Shown here: positions 1 through 15,000 of the stretch, one piece after another | How the letters are laid out: every line of letters starts with the position of its first letter | Numbering within the stretch: the stretch's first letter is position 1 | Source: Cladorhizidae sp. MBARI D1340-BT2 | Taxonomy: Eukaryota; Porifera; Demospongiae; Poecilosclerida; Cladorhizidae | DNA length: 64,000 nt | Direction of reading: 5' to 3' | Assembly: GCA_028752905.1 (NCBI GenBank) | Contig: JAQNBH010000003.1 | Coordinates: 4,334,204-4,398,203, forward strand | Position numbers and translations under genes: made by a program | The notes under the pieces: generated by a model | The model's database searches: none | What the model was told of the DNA's origin: nothing | The model's input: the letters and a program-made list of their open reading frames with translations, nothing else

Positions 1-3000
1 CTCCCAACAGGGGAAGTGACAGGAGTTTCAACTCCCAACAGGGGAAGTGACAGGAGTTTCAACTCCCAACAGGGGAAGTGACAGGAGTTTCAACTCCTAA
101 CAGGGGAAGTGAAAGGAGTTTCAACTCCCAACAGGGGAAGTGACAGGAGTTTCAACTCCCAACAGGGGAAGTGACAGGAGTTTCAACTCCCAACAGGGGA
201 AGTGACAGGAGTTTCAACTCCCAACAGGGGAAGTGACAGGAGTTTCAACTCCCAACAGGGGAAGTGGCAGGAGTTTCAACTCCCAACAGGGGAAGTGACA
301 GGAGTTTCAACTCCCAACAGGGGAAGTGACAGGAGTTTCAACTCCCAACAGGGGAAGTGACAGTGGTTTCAACTCCCAACAGGGGAAGTGACAGGAGTTT
401 CAACTCCCAACAGGGGAAGTGACAGGAGTTTCAACTCCCAACAGGGGAAGTGACAGGAGTTTCAACTCCCAACAGGGGAAGTGACAGGAATTTCAACTCC
501 CAACAGGGGAAGTGACAGGAGTTTCAACTCCCAACAGGGGAAGTGACAGGAGTTTCAACTCCCAACAGGGGAAGTGACAGGTGTTTCAACTCCCAACAGG
601 GGAAGTGACAGGAGTTTCAACTCCCAACAGGGGAAGTGACAGGAGTTTCAACTCCCAACAGGGGAAGTGACAGGAGTTTCAACTCCCAACAGGGGAAGTG
701 ACAGGAGTTTCAACTCCCAACAGGGGAAGTGACAGGAGTTTCAACTCCCAACAGGGGAAGTGACAGGAGTTTCAACTCCCAACAGGGGAAGTGACAGGAG
801 TTTCAACTCCTAACAGGGGAAGTGAAAGGAGTTTCAACTCCCAACAGGGGAAGTGACAGGAGTTTCAACTCCCAACTGGGGAAGTGACAGGAGTTTCAAC
901 TCCCAACAGGGGAAGTGACAGGAGTTTCAACTCCCAACAGGGGAAGTGACAGGAGTTTCAACTCCCAACAGGGGAAGTGACAGGAGTTTCAACTCCCAAC
1001 AGGGGAAGTGACAGGAGTTTCAACTCCCAACAGGGGAAGTGACAGGAGTTTCAACTCCCAACAGGGGAAGTGACAGTGGTTTCAACTCCCAACAGGGGAA
1101 GTGACAGGAGTTTCAACTCCCAACAGGGGAAGTGACAGGAGTTTCAACTCCCAACAGGGGAAGTGACAGGAGTTTCAACTCCCAACAGGGGAAGTGACAG
1201 GAATTTCAACTCCCAACAGGGGAAGTGACAGGAGTTTCAACTCCCAACAGGGGAAGTGACAGGAGTTTCAACTCCCAACAGGGGAAGTGACAGGTGTTTC
1301 AACTCCCAACAGGGGAAGTGACAGGAGTTTCAACTCCCAACAGGGGAAGTGACAGGAGTTTCAACTCCCAACAGGGGAAGTGACAGGAGTTTCAACTCCC
1401 AACAGGGGGAAGTGACAGGAGTTTCAACTCCCAGTCACAGGGGAAGTGACAGGAGTTTCAACTCCCAACAGGGGAAGTGACAGGAGTTTCAACTCTCAAC
1501 AGGGGAAGTGACAGGAGTTTCAACTCCCAACAGGGGAAGTGACAGGAATTTCAACTCCCAACAGGGGAAGTGACAGGAGTTTCAACTCCCAACAGGGCAA
1601 GTGACAGGAGTTTCAACTCCCAACAGGGGAAGTGACAGGAGTTTCAACTCCCAACAGGGGAAGTGACAGGAGTTTCAACTCCCAACAGGGGAAGTGACAG
1701 GAGTTTCAACTCCCAACAGGGGAAGTGACAGGAGTTTCAACTCCCAACAGGGGAAGTGACAGGATTTCAACTCCCAACAGGGGAACTGACAGGAGTTTCA
1801 ACTCCCAACAGGGGAAGTGACAGGAGTTTCAACTCCCAACAGGGGAAGTGACAGGAGTTTCAACTCCCAACAGGGGGAAGTGACAGGAGTTTCAACTCCG
1901 AGTCACAGGGGAAGTGACAGGAGTTTCAACTCCCAACAGGGGAAGTGACAGGAGTTTCAAGTCTCAACAGGGGAAGTGACATGAGTTTCAACTCCCAACA
2001 TAGGAAGTGAAAGGAATTTCAACTCCCAACAGGGGAAGTGACAGGAGTTTCAACTCCCAACAGGGGAAGTGACAGGAGTTTCAACTCCCAACAGGGGAAG
2101 TGACAGGAGTTTCAACTCCCAACAGGGGAAGTGACAGGAGTTTCAACTCCCAACAGGGGAAGTGACAGGAGTTTCAACTCCCAACAGGGGAAGTGACAGG
2201 AGTTTCAACTCCCAACAGGGGAAGTGACAGGAGTTTCAATTCCCAACAGGGGAAGTGACAGGAGTTTCAACTCCCAACAGGGGAAGAGACAGGAGTTTCA
2301 ACTCCCAACATGGGAAGTGGCAGGAGTTTCAACTCCCAACAGGGGAAGTGACAGGAGTTTCAACTCCCAACACGGGAAGTGACAGGAGTTTCAACTCTCA
2401 ACAGGGGAAGTGACAGGAGTTTCAACTCCCAACAGGGGAAGTGACAGGAGTTTCAACTCCCAACATGGGAAGGAACAGGAGTTTCAACTCAAGTAACAGG
2501 AGTTTCAACTCCCAACAGGGGAAGTGACAGGAGTTTCAACTCCCAACAGGGGAAGTGACAGGAGTTTCAACTCCCAGTAGGGGAAGTGACAGGAGTTTCA
2601 ACTCCCAACAGGGGAAGTGACAGGAGTTTCAACTCCCAACAGGGGAAGTGACTGGAGTTTCAACTCCCAACAGGGGAAGTGACAGGAGTTTCAACTCCAA
2701 ACATGGGAAGGGACAGGAGTTTCAACTCAAGTGACAGGAGTTTCAACTCCCAACAGGGGAAGTGACAGGAGTTTCAACTCCCAACAGGGGAAGTGACAGG
2801 AGTTTCAACTCCCAACAGGGGAAGTGACAGGAGTTTCAACTCCCAACAGGGGAAGTGACAGGACTTTCAACTCCCAACAGGGGGAAGTGACAGGACTTTC
2901 AACTCCGAACAGGGGAAGTGACAGGACTTTCAACTCCCAACAGGGGGAAGTGACAGGACTTTCAACTCCCAACAGGGGAAGTGACAGGAGTTTCAACTCC

Positions 3001-6000
3001 CAACAGGGGAAGTGACAGGAGTTTCAACTCCCAACAGGGGAAGTGACAGGAGTTTCAACTCCCAACAGGGGAAGTGACAGGACTTTCAACTCCCAACAGG
3101 GGGAAGTGACAGGAGTTTCAACTCCCAACAGGGGAAGTGACAGGACTTTCAACTCCCAACAGGGGAAGTGACAGGACTTTCAACTCCCAACAGGGGAAGT
3201 GACAGGACTTTCAACTCCCAACAGGGGAAGTGACAGGAGTTTCAACTCCCAACAGGGGAAGTGACAGGACTTTCAACTCCCAACAGGGGGAAGTGACAGG
3301 ACTTTCAACTCCCAACAGGGGAAGTGACAGGAGTTTCAACTCCCAACAGGGGAAGTGACAGGAGTTTCAACTCCCAACAGGGGGAAGTGACAGGAGTTTC
3401 AACTCCCAACAGGGGGAAGTGACAGGAGTTTCAACTCCCAACAGGGGGAAGTGACAGGAGTTTCAACTCCCAACAGGGGAAGTGACAGGAGTTTCAACTC
3501 CCAACAGGGGAAGTGACAGGAGTTTCAACTCCCAACAGGGGAAGTGACAGGAGTTTCAACTCCCAACAGGGGAAGTGACAGGAGTTTCAACTCCCAACAG
3601 GGGGAAGTGACAGGACTTTCACCTCCCAACAGGGGAAGTGACAGGAGTTTCAACTCCCAACAGGGGAAGTGACAGGACTTTCAACTCCCAACAGGGGGAA
3701 GTGACAGGAGTTTCAACTCCCAACAGGGGAAGTGACAGGAGTTTCAACTCCCAACAGGGGAAGTGACAGGAGTTTCAACTCCCAACACGGGAAGTGACAG
3801 GAGTTTCAACTCCCAACAGGGGAAGTGACAGGAGTTTCAACTCCCAACAGGGGAAGTGACAGGAGTTTCAACTCCCAACATGGGAAGGGACAGGAGTTTC
3901 AACTCAAGTAACAGGAGTTTCAACTCCCAACAGGGGAAGTGACAGGAGTTTCAACTCCCAACAGGGGAAGTGACAGGAGTTTCAACTCCCAGTAGGGGAA
4001 GTGACAGGAGTTTCAACTCCCAACAGGAAAAGTGACAGGAGTTTCAACTACCAACAGGGGAAGTGACAGGAGTTTCAACTCCCAACAGGGGAAGTGACAG
4101 GAGTTTCAACTCCAAACATGGGAAGGGACAGGAGTTTCAACTCAAGTGACAGGAGTTTCAACTCCCAACAGGGGAAGTGACAGGAGTTTCAACTCCCAAC
4201 AGGGGAAGTGACAGGAGTTTCAACTCCCAACAGGGGAAGTGACAGGAGTTTCAACTCCCAACAGGGGAAGTGACAGGACTTTCAACTCCCAACAGGGGAA
4301 GTGACAGGACTTTCAACTCCCAACAGGGGGAAGTGACAGGACTTTCAACTCCCAACAGGGGAAGTGACAGGAGTTTCAACTCCCAACAGGGGAAGTGACA
4401 GGAGTTTCAACTCCCAACAGGGGAAGTGACAGGAGTTTCAACTCCCAACAGGGGAAGTGACAGGAATTTCAACTCCCAACAGGGGAAGTGACAGGAGTTT
4501 CAACTCCCAACAGGGGAAGTGACAGGAGTTTCAACTCCCAACAGGGGAAGTGACAGGAGTTTCAACTCCCAACAGGGGAAGTGACAGGAGTTTCAACTCC
4601 CAACAGGGGAACTGACAGGAGTTTCAACTCCCAACAGGGGAAGTGACAGGAGTTTCAACTCCCAACAGGGGAAGTGACAGGAGTTTCAACTCCCAACAGG
4701 GGGAAGTGACAGGAGTTTCAACTCCGAGTCACAGGGGAAGTGACAGGAGTTTCAACTCCCAACAGGGGAAGTGACAGGAGTTTCAAGTCTCAACAGGGGA
4801 AGTGACATGAGTTTCAACTCCCAACAGAGGAAGTGAAAGGAATTTCAACTCCCAACAGGGGAAGTGACAGGAGTTTCAACTCCCAACAGGGGAAGTGACA
4901 GGAGTTTCAACTCCCAACAGGGGAAGTGACAGGAGTTTCAACTCCCAACAGGGGAAGTGACAGGAGTTTCAACTCCCAACAGGGGAAGTGACAGGAGTTT
5001 CAACTCCCAACAGGGGAAGTGACAGGAGTTTCAACTCCCAACAGGGGAAGTGACAGGAGTTTCAATTCCCAACAGGGGAAGTGACAGGAGTTTCAACTCC
5101 CAACAGGGGAAGAGACAGGAGTTTCAACTCCCAACATGGGAAGTGGCAGGAGTTTCAACTCCCAACAGGGGAAGTGACAGGAGTTTCAACTCCCAACACG
5201 GGAAGTGACAGGAGTTTCAACTCTCAACAGGGGAAGTGACAGGAGTTTCAACTCCCAACAGGGGAAGTGACAGGAGTTTCAACTCCCAACATGGGAAGGG
5301 ACAGGAGTTTCAACTCAAGTAACAGGAGTTTCAACTCCCAACAGGGGAAGTGACAGGAGTTTCAACTCCCAACAGGGGAAGTGACAGGAGTTTCAACTCC
5401 CAGTAGGGGAAGTGACAGGAGTTTCAACTCCCAACAGGGGAAGTGACAGGAGTTTCAACTCCCAACAGGGGAAGTGACTGGAGTTTCAACTCCCAACAGG
5501 GGAAGTGACAGGAGTTTCAACTCCAAACATGGGAAGGGACAGGAGTTTCAACTCAAGTGACAGGAGTTTCAACTCCCAACAGGGGAAGTGACAGGAGTTT
5601 CAACTCCCAACAGGGGAAGTGACAGGACTTTCAACTCCCAACAGGGGGAAGTGACAGGACTTTCAACTCCCAACAGGGGAAGTGACAGGAGTTTCAACTC
5701 CCAACAGGGGAAGTGACAGGAGTTTCAACTCCCAACAGGGGAAGTGACAGGAGTTTCAACTCCCAACAGGGGGAAGTGACAGGAGTTTCAACTCCCAACA
5801 GGGGGAAGTGACAGGAGTTTCAACTCCCAACAGGGGGAAGTGACAGGAGTTTCAACTCCCAACAGGGGAAGTGACAGGAGTTTCAACTCCCAACAGGGGA
5901 AGTGACAGGAGTTTCAACTCCCAACAGGGGAAGTGACAGGAGTTTCAACTCCCAACAGGGGAAGTGACAGGAGTTTCAACTCCCAACAGGGGGAAGTGAC

Positions 6001-9000
6001 AGGACTTTCAACTCCCAACAGGGGAAGTGACAGGAGTTTCAACTCCCAACAGGGGAAGTGACAGGAGTTTCAACTCCCAACAGGGGAAGTGAAAGGAGTT
6101 TCAACTCCCAACAGGGGAAGTGACAGGAGTTTCAACTCCCAACAGGGGAAGTGACAGGAGTTTCAACTCCCAACAGGGGAAATGACAGGAGTTTCAACTC
6201 CCAACAGGGGAAGTGACAGGAGTTTCAACTCCCAACAGGGGAAGTGACAGGAGTTTCAACTCCCAACAGGGGAAGTGACAGGAGTTTCAACTCCCAACAG
6301 GGGAAGTGACAGGAGTTTCAACTCCCAACAGGGGAAGTGACAGGAGTTTCAACTCCCAACAGGGGAAGTGACAGGAGTTTCAACTCCCAACAGGGGAAGT
6401 GACAGTGGTTTCAACTCCCAACAGGGGAAGTGACAGGAGTTTCAACTCCCAACAGGGGAAGTGACAGGAGTTTCAACTCCCAACAGGGGAAGTGACAGGA
6501 GTTTCAACTCCCAACAGGGGAAGTGACAGGAATTTAAACTCCCAACAGGGGAAGTGACAGGAGTTTCAACTCCCAACAGGGGAAGTGACAGGAGTTTCAA
6601 CTCCCAACAGGGGAAGTGACAGGTGTTTCAACTCCCAACAGGGGAAGTGACAGGCGTTTCAACTCCCAACAGGGGAAGTGACAGGAGTTTCAACTCCCAA
6701 CAGGGGAAGTGACAGGAGTTTCAACTCCCAACAGGGGGAAGTGACAGGAGTTTCAACTCCCAGTCACAGGGGAAGTGACAGGAGTTTCAACTCCCAACAG
6801 GGGAAGTGACAGGAGTTTCAACTCTCAACAGGGGAAGTGACAGGAGTTTCAACTCCCAACAGGGGAAGTGACAGGAATTTCAACTCCCAACAGGGGAAGT
6901 GACAGGAGTTTCAACTCCCAACAGGGGAAGTGACAGGAGTTTCAACTCCCAACAGGGGAAGTGACAGGAGTTTCAACTCCCAACAGGGGAAGTGACAGGA
7001 ATTTCAACTCCCAACAGGGGAAGTGACAGGAGTTTCAACTCCCAACAGGGGAAGTGACAGGAGTTTCAACTCCCAACAGGGGAAGTGACAGGAGTTTCAA
7101 CTCCCAACAGGGGAAGTGACAGGAGTTTCAACTCCCAACAGGGGAACTGACAGGAGTTTCAACTCCCAACAGGGGAAGTGACAGGAGTTTCAACTCCCAA
7201 CAGGGGAAGTGACAGGAGTTTCAACTCCAACAGGGGGAAGTGACAGGAGTTTCAACTCCGAGTCACAGGGGAAGTGACAGGAGTTTCAACTCCCAACAGG
7301 GGAAGTGACAGGAGTTTCAAGTCTCAACAGGGGAAGTGACATGAGTTTCAACTCCCAACAGAGGAAGTGAAAGGAATTTCAACTCCCAACAGGGGAAGTG
7401 ACAGGAGTTTCAACTCCCAACAGGGGAAGTGACAGGAGTTTCAACTCCCAACAGGGGAAGTGACAGGAGTTTCAACTCCCAACAGGGGAAGTGACAGGAG
7501 TTTCAACTCCCAACAGGGGAAGTGACAGGAGTTTCAACTCCCAACAGGGGAAGTGACAGGAGTTTCAACTCCCAACAGGGGAAGTGACAGGAGTTTCAAT
7601 TCCCAACAGGGGAAGTGACAGGAGTTTCAACTCCCAACAGGGGAAGAGACAGGAGTTTCAACTCCCAACATGGGAAGTGGCAGGAGTTTCAACTCCCAAC
7701 AGGGGAAGTGACAGGAGTTTCAACTCCCAACACGGGAAGTGACAGGAGTTTCAACTCTCAACAGGGGAAGTGACAGGAGTTTCAACTCCCAACAGGGGAA
7801 GTGACAGGAGTTTCAACTCCCAACATGGGAAGGGACAGGAGTTTCAACTCAAGTAACAGGAGTTTCAACTCCCAACAGGGGAAGTGACAGGAGTTTCAAC
7901 TCCCAACAGGGGAAGTGACAGGAGTTTCAACTCCCAGTAGGGGAAGTGACAGGAGTTTCAACTCCCAACAGGGGAAGTGACAGGAGTTTCAACTCCCAAC
8001 AGGGGAAGTGACTGGAGTTTCAACTCCCAACAGGGGAAGTGACAGGAGTTTCAACTCCAAACATGGGAAGGGACAGGAGTTTCAACTCAAGTGACAGGAG
8101 TTTCAACTCCCAACAGGGGAAGTGACAGGAGTTTCAACTCCCAACAGGGGAAGTGACAGGAGTTTCAACTCCCAACAGGGGAAGTGACAGGAGTTTCAAC
8201 TCCCAACAGGGGAAGTGACAGGACTTTCAACTCCCAACAGGGGGAAGTGACAGGACTTTCAACTCCCAACATGGGAAGTGACAGGACTTTCAACTCCCAA
8301 CAGGGGGAAGTGACAGGACTTTCAACTCCCAACAGGGGAAGTGACAGGAGTTTCAACTCCCAACAGGGGAAGTGACAGGAGTTTCAACTCCCAACAGGGG
8401 AAGTGACAGGAGTTTCAACTCCCAACAGGGGAAGTGACAGGACTTTCAACTCCCAACAGGGGGAAGTGACAGGAGTTTCAACTCCCAACAGGGGAAGTGA
8501 CAGGACTTTCAACTCCCAACAGGGGAAGTGACAGGACTTTCAACTCCCAACAGGGGAAGTGACAGGACTTTCAACTCCCAACAGGGGAAGTGACAGGAGT
8601 TTCAACTCCCAACAGGGGAAGTGACAGGACTTTCAACTCCCAACAGGGGGAAGTGACAGGACTTTCAACTCCCAACAGGGGAAGTGACAGGAGTTTCAAC
8701 TCCCAACAGGGGAAGTGACAGGAGTTTCAACTCCCAACAGGGGGAAGTGACAGGAGTTTCAACTCCCAACAGGGGGAAGTGACAGGAGTTTCAACTCCCA
8801 ACAGGGGGAAGTGACAGGAGTTTCAACTCCCAACAGGGGAAGTGACAGGAGTTTCAACTCCCAACAGGGAAAGTGACAGGAGTTTCAACTCCCAACAGGG
8901 GAAGTGACAGGAGTTTCAACTCCCAACAGGGGAAGTGACAGGAGTTTCAACTCCCAACAGGGGGAAGTGACAGGACTTTCAACTCCCAACAGGGGAAGTG

Positions 9001-12000
9001 ACAGGAGTTTCAACTCCCAACAGGGGAAGTGACAGGACTTTCAACTCCCAACAGGGGGAAGTGACAGGACTTTCAACTCCCAACAGGGGAAGTGACAGGA
9101 GTTTCAACTCCCAACAGGGGAAGTGACAGGAGTTTCAACTCCCAACAGGGGAAGTGACAGGAGTTTCAACTCCCAACAGGGGAAGTGACAGGAGTTTCAA
9201 CTCCCAACAGGGGAAGTGACAGGACTTTCAACTCCCAACAGGGGAAGTGACAGGACTTTCAACTCCCAACAGGGGAAGTGACAGGAGTTTCAACTCCCAA
9301 CAGGGGGAAGTGACAGGACTTTCAACTCCCAACAGGGGAAGTGACAGGAGTTTCAACTCCCAACAGGGGAAGTGACAGGACTTTCAACTCCCAACAGGGG
9401 GAAGTGGCAGGACTTTCAACTCCCAACAGGGGAAGTGACAGGAGTTTCAACTCCCAACAGGGGAAGTGACAGGACTTTCAACTCCCAACAGGGGAAGTGA
9501 CAGGAGTTTCAACTCCCAACAGGGGAAGTGACAGGACTTTCAACTCCCAACAGGGGGAGTGACAGGAGTTTCAACTCCCAACAGGGGAAGTGACAGGAGT
9601 TTCAACTCCCAACAGGGGAAGTGAGAGGACTTTCAACTCCCAACAGGGGAAGTGACAGGAGTTTCAACTCCCAACAGGGGAAGTGACAGGAGTTTCAACT
9701 CCCAACAGGGGGAAGTGACAGGACTTTCAACTCCCAACAGGGGGAAGTGACAGGACTTTCAACTCCCAACAGGGGAAGTGACAGGAGTTTCAACTCCCAA
9801 CAGGGGAAGTGACAGGAGTTTCAACTCCCAACAGGGGGAAGTGACAGGACTTTCAACTCCCAACAGGGGAAGTGACAGGAGTTTCAACTCCCAACAGGGG
9901 AAGTGACAGGAGTTTCAACTCCCAACAGGGGAAGTGACAGGACTTTCAACTCCCAACAGGGGAAGTGACAGGAGTTTCAACTCCCAACAGGGGAAGTGAC
10001 AGGACTTTCAACTCCCAACAGGGGAAGTGACAGGAGTTTCAACTCCCAACAGGGGAAGTGACAGGAGTTTCAACTCCCAACAGGGGAAGTGACAGGAGTT
10101 TCAACTCCCAACAGGGGAAGTGACAGGAGTTTCAACTCCCAGTAGGGGAAGTGACAGGAGTTTCAACTCTCAACAGGGGAAGTTACAGGAGTTTCAACTC
10201 CCAGTATCACAGGAGGGGAAGTGACAGGAGTTTCAACTCCCAACAGGGGAAGTGACAGGAGTTTCAACTCCCAACAGGGGGAAGTGACAGGAGTTTCAAC
10301 TCTCAACAGGGGAAGTGACAGGAGTTTCAACTCCCAACAGGGGAAGTGGCAGGAGTTTCAACTCCCAACATGGGAAGTGACAGGAGTTTCAACTCCCAAC
10401 AGGGGAAGTGACAGGAGTTTCAACTCCCAACACGGGAAGTGACAGGAGTTTCAACTCTCAACAGGGGAAGTGACAGGAGTTTCAACTCCCAACAGGGGAA
10501 GTGACAGGAGTTTCAACTCCCAACATGGGAAGGGACAGGAGTTTCAACTCAAGTAACAGGAGTTTCAACTCCCAACAGGGGAAGTGACAGGAGTTTCAAC
10601 TCCCAACAGGGGAAGTGACAGGAGTTTCAACTCCCAGTAGGGGAAGTGACAGGAGTTTCAACTCCCAACAGGGGAAGTGACAGGAGTTTCAACTCCCAAC
10701 AGGGGAAGTGACTGGAGTTTCAACTCCCAACAGGGGAAGTGACAGGAGTTTCAACTCCAAACATGGGAAGGGACAGGAGTTTCAACTCAAGTGACAGGAG
10801 TTTCAACTCCCAACAGGGGAAGTGACAGGAGTTTCAACTCCCAACAGGGGAAGTGACAGGAGTTTCAACTCCCAACAGGGGAAGTGACAGGAGTTTCAAC
10901 TCCCAACAGGGGAAGTGACAGGACTTTCAACTCCCAACAGGGGGAAGTGACAGGACTTTCAACTCCCAACATGGGAAGTGACAGGACTTTCAACTCCCAA
11001 CAGGGGGAAGTGACAGGACTTTCAACTCCCAACAGGGGAAGTGACAGGAGTTTCAACTCCCAACAGGGGAAGTGACAGGAGTTTCAACTCCCAACAGGGG
11101 AAGTGACAGGACTTTCAACTCCCAACAGGGGGAAGTGACAGGAGTTTCAACTCCCAACAGGGGAAGTGACAGGACTTTCAACTCCCAACAGGGGAAGTGA
11201 CAGGACTTTCAACTCCCAACAGGGGAAGTGACAGGACTTTCAACTCCCAACAGGGGGAAGTGACAGGACTTTCAACTCCCAACAGGGGAAGTGACAGGAG
11301 TTTCAACTCCCAACAGGGGAAGTGACAGGAGTTTAAACTCCCAACAGGGGGAAGTGACAGGAGTTTCAACTCCCAACAGGGGGAAGTGACAGGAGTTTCA
11401 ACTCCCAACAGGGGGAAGTGACAGGAGTTTCAACTCCCAACAGGGGAAGTGACAGGAGTTTCAACTCCCAACAGGGAAAGTGACAGGAGTTTCAACTCCC
11501 AACAGGGGAAGTGACAGGAGTTTCAACTCCCAACAGGGGAAGTGACAGGAGTTTCAACTCCCAACAGGGGGAAGTGACAGGACTTTCAACTCCCAACAGG
11601 GGAAGTGACAGGAGTTTCAACTCCCAACAGGGGAAGTGACAGGACTTTCAACTCCCAACAGGGGGAAGTGACAGGACTTTCAACTCCCAACAGGGGAAGT
11701 GACAGGAGTTTCAACTCCCAACAGGGGAAGTGACAGGAGTTTCAACTCCCAACAGGGGAAGTGACAGGAGTTTCAACTCCCAACAGGGGAAGTGACAGGA
11801 GTTTCAACTCCCAACAGGGGAAGTGACAGGACTTTCAACTCCCAACAGGGGAATTGACAGGACTTTCAACTCCCAACAGGGGAAGTGACAGGAGTTTCAA
11901 CTCCCAACAGGGGGAAGTGACAGGACTTTCAACTCCCAACAGGGGAAGTGACAGGAGTTTCAACTCCCAACAGGGGAAGTGACAGGACTTTCAACTCCCA

Positions 12001-15000
12001 ACAGGGGGAAGTGGCAGGACTTTCAACTCCCAACAGGGGAAGTGACAGGAGTTTCAACTCCCAACAGGGGAAGTGACAGGACTTTCAACTCCCAACAGGG
12101 GAAGTGACAGGAGTTTCAACTCCCAACAGGGGAAGTGACAGGACTTTCAACTCCCAACAGGGGGAGTGACAGGAGTTTCAACTCCCAACAGGGGAAGTGA
12201 CAGGAGTTTCAACTCCCAACAGGGGAAGTGACAGGACTTTCAACTCCCAACAGGGGAAGTGACAGGAGTTTCAACTCCCAACAGGGGAAGTGACAGGAGT
12301 TTCAACTCCCAACAGGGGAAGTGACAGGAGTTTCAACTCCCAACAGGGGAAGTGACAGGAGTTTCAACTCCCAACAGGGGGAAGTGACAGGAGTTTCAAC
12401 TCCCAACAGGGGGAAGTGACAGGAGTTTCAACTCCCAACAGGGGGAAGTGACAGGAGTTTCAACTCCCAACAGGGGAAGTGACAGGAGTTTCAACTCCCA
12501 ACAGGGGAAGTGACAGGAGTTTCAACTCCCAACAGGGGAAGTGACAGGAGTTTCAACTCCCAACAGGGGAAGTGACAGGAGTTTCAACTCCCAACAGGGG
12601 GAAGTGACAGGACTTTCAACTCCCAACAGGGGAAGTGACAGGAGTTTCAACTCCCAACAGGGGAAGTGACAGGAGTTTCAACTCCCAACAGGGGAAGTGA
12701 AAGGAGTTTCAACTCCCAACAGGGGAAGTGACAGGAGTTTCAACTCCCAACAGGGGAAGTGACAGGAGTTTCAACTCCCAACAGGGGAAATGACAGGAGT
12801 TTCAACTCCCAACAGGGGAAGTGACAGGAGTTTCAACTCCCAACAGGGGAAGTGACAGGAGTTTCAACTCCCAACAGGGGAAGTGACAGGAGTTTCAACT
12901 CCCAACAGGGGAAGTGACAGGAGTTTCAACTCCCAACAGGGGAAGTAACAGGAGTTTCAACTCCCAACAGGGGAAGTGACAGGAGTTTCAACTCCCAACA
13001 GGGGAAGTGACAGTGGTTTCAACTCCCAACAGGGGAAGTGACAGGAGTTTCAACTCCCAACAGGGGAAGTGACAGGAGTTTCAACTCCCAACAGGGGAAG
13101 TGACAGGAGTTTCAACTCCCAACAGGGGAAGTGACAGGAATTTCAACTCCCAACAGGGGAAGTGACAGGAGTTTCAACTCCCAACAGGGGAAGTGACAGG
13201 AGTTTCAACTCCCAACAGGGGAAGTGACAGGTGTTTCAACTCCCAACAGGGGAAGTGACAGGCGTTTCAACTCCCAACAGGGGAAGTGACAGGAGTTTCA
13301 ACTCCCAACAGGGGAAGTGACAGGAGTTTCAACTCCCAACAGGGGGAAGTGACAGGAGTTTCAACTCCCAGTCACAGGGGAAGTGACAGGAGTTTCAACT
13401 CCCAACAGGGGAAGTGACAGGAGTTTCAACTCTCAACAGGGGAAGTGACAGGAGTTTCAACTCCCAACAGGGGAAGTGACAGGAATTTCAACTCCCAACA
13501 GGGGAAGTGACAGGAGTTTCAACTCCCAACAGGGGAAGTGACAGGAGTTTCAACTCCCAACAGGGGAAGTGACAGGAGTTTCAACTCCCAACAGGGGAAG
13601 TGACAGGAATTTCAACTCCCAACAGGGGAAGTGACAGGAGTTTCAACTCCCAACAGGGGAAGTGACAGGAGTTTCAACTCCCAACAGGGGAAGTGACAGG
13701 AGTTTCAACTCCCAACAGGGGAAGTGACAGGAGTTTCAACTCCCAACAGGGGAACTGACAGGAGTTTCAACTCCCAACAGGGGAAGTGACAGGAGTTTCA
13801 ACTCCCAACAGGGGAAGTGACAGGAGTTTCAACTCCAACAGGGGGAAGTGACAGGAGTTTCAACTCCGAGTCACAGGGGAAGTGACAGGAGTTTCAACTC
13901 CCAACAGGGGAAGTGACAGGAGTTTCAAGTCTCAACAGGGGAAGTGACATGAGTTTCAACTCCCAACAGAGGAAGTGAAAGGAATTTCAACTCCCAACAG
14001 GGGAAGTGACAGGAGTTTCAACTCCCAACAGGGGAAGTGACAGGAGTTTCAACTCCCAACAGGGGAAGTGACAGGAGTTTCAACTCCCAACAGGGAAGTG
14101 ACAGGAGTTTCAACTCCCAACAGGGGAAGTGACAGGAGTTTCAACTCCCAACAGGGGAAGTGACAGGAGTTTCAACTCCCAACAGGGGAAGTGACAGGAG
14201 TTTCAATTCCCAACAGGGGAAGTGACAGGAGTTTCAACTCCCAACAGGGGAAGAGACAGGAGTTTCAACTCCCAACATGGGAAGTGGCAGGAGTTTCAAC
14301 TCCCAACAGGGGAAGTGACAGGAGTTTCAACTCCCAACACGGGAAGTGACAGGAGTTTCAACTCTCAACAGGGGAAGTGACAGGAGTTTCAACTCCCAAC
14401 AGGGGAAGTGACAGGAGTTTCAACTCCCAACATGGGAAGGGACAGGAGTTTCAACTCAAGTAACAGGAGTTTCAACTCCCAACAGGGGAAGTGACAGGAG
14501 TTTCAACTCCCAACAGGGGAAGTGACAGGAGTTTCAACTCCCAGTAGGGGAAGTGACAGGAGTTTCAACTCCCAACAGGGGAAGTGACAGGAGTTTCAAC
14601 TCCCAACAGGGGAAGTGACTGGAGTTTCAACTCCCAACAGGGGAAGTGACAGGAGTTTCAACTCCAAACATGGGAAGGGACAGGAGTTTCAACTCAAGTG
14701 ACAGGAGTTTCAACTCCCAACAGGGGAAGTGACAGGAGTTTCAACTCCCAACAGGGGAAGTGACAGGAGTTTCAACTCCCAACAGGGGAAGTGACAGGAG
14801 TTTCAACTCCCAACAGGGGAAGTGACAGGACTTTCAACTCCCAACAGGGGGAAGTGACAGGACTTTCAACTCCCAACATGGGAAGTGACAGGACTTTCAA
14901 CTCCCAACAGGGGGAAGTGACAGGACTTTCAACTCCCAACAGGGGAAGTGACAGGAGTTTCAACTCCCAACAGGGGAAGTGACAGGAGTTTCAACTCCCA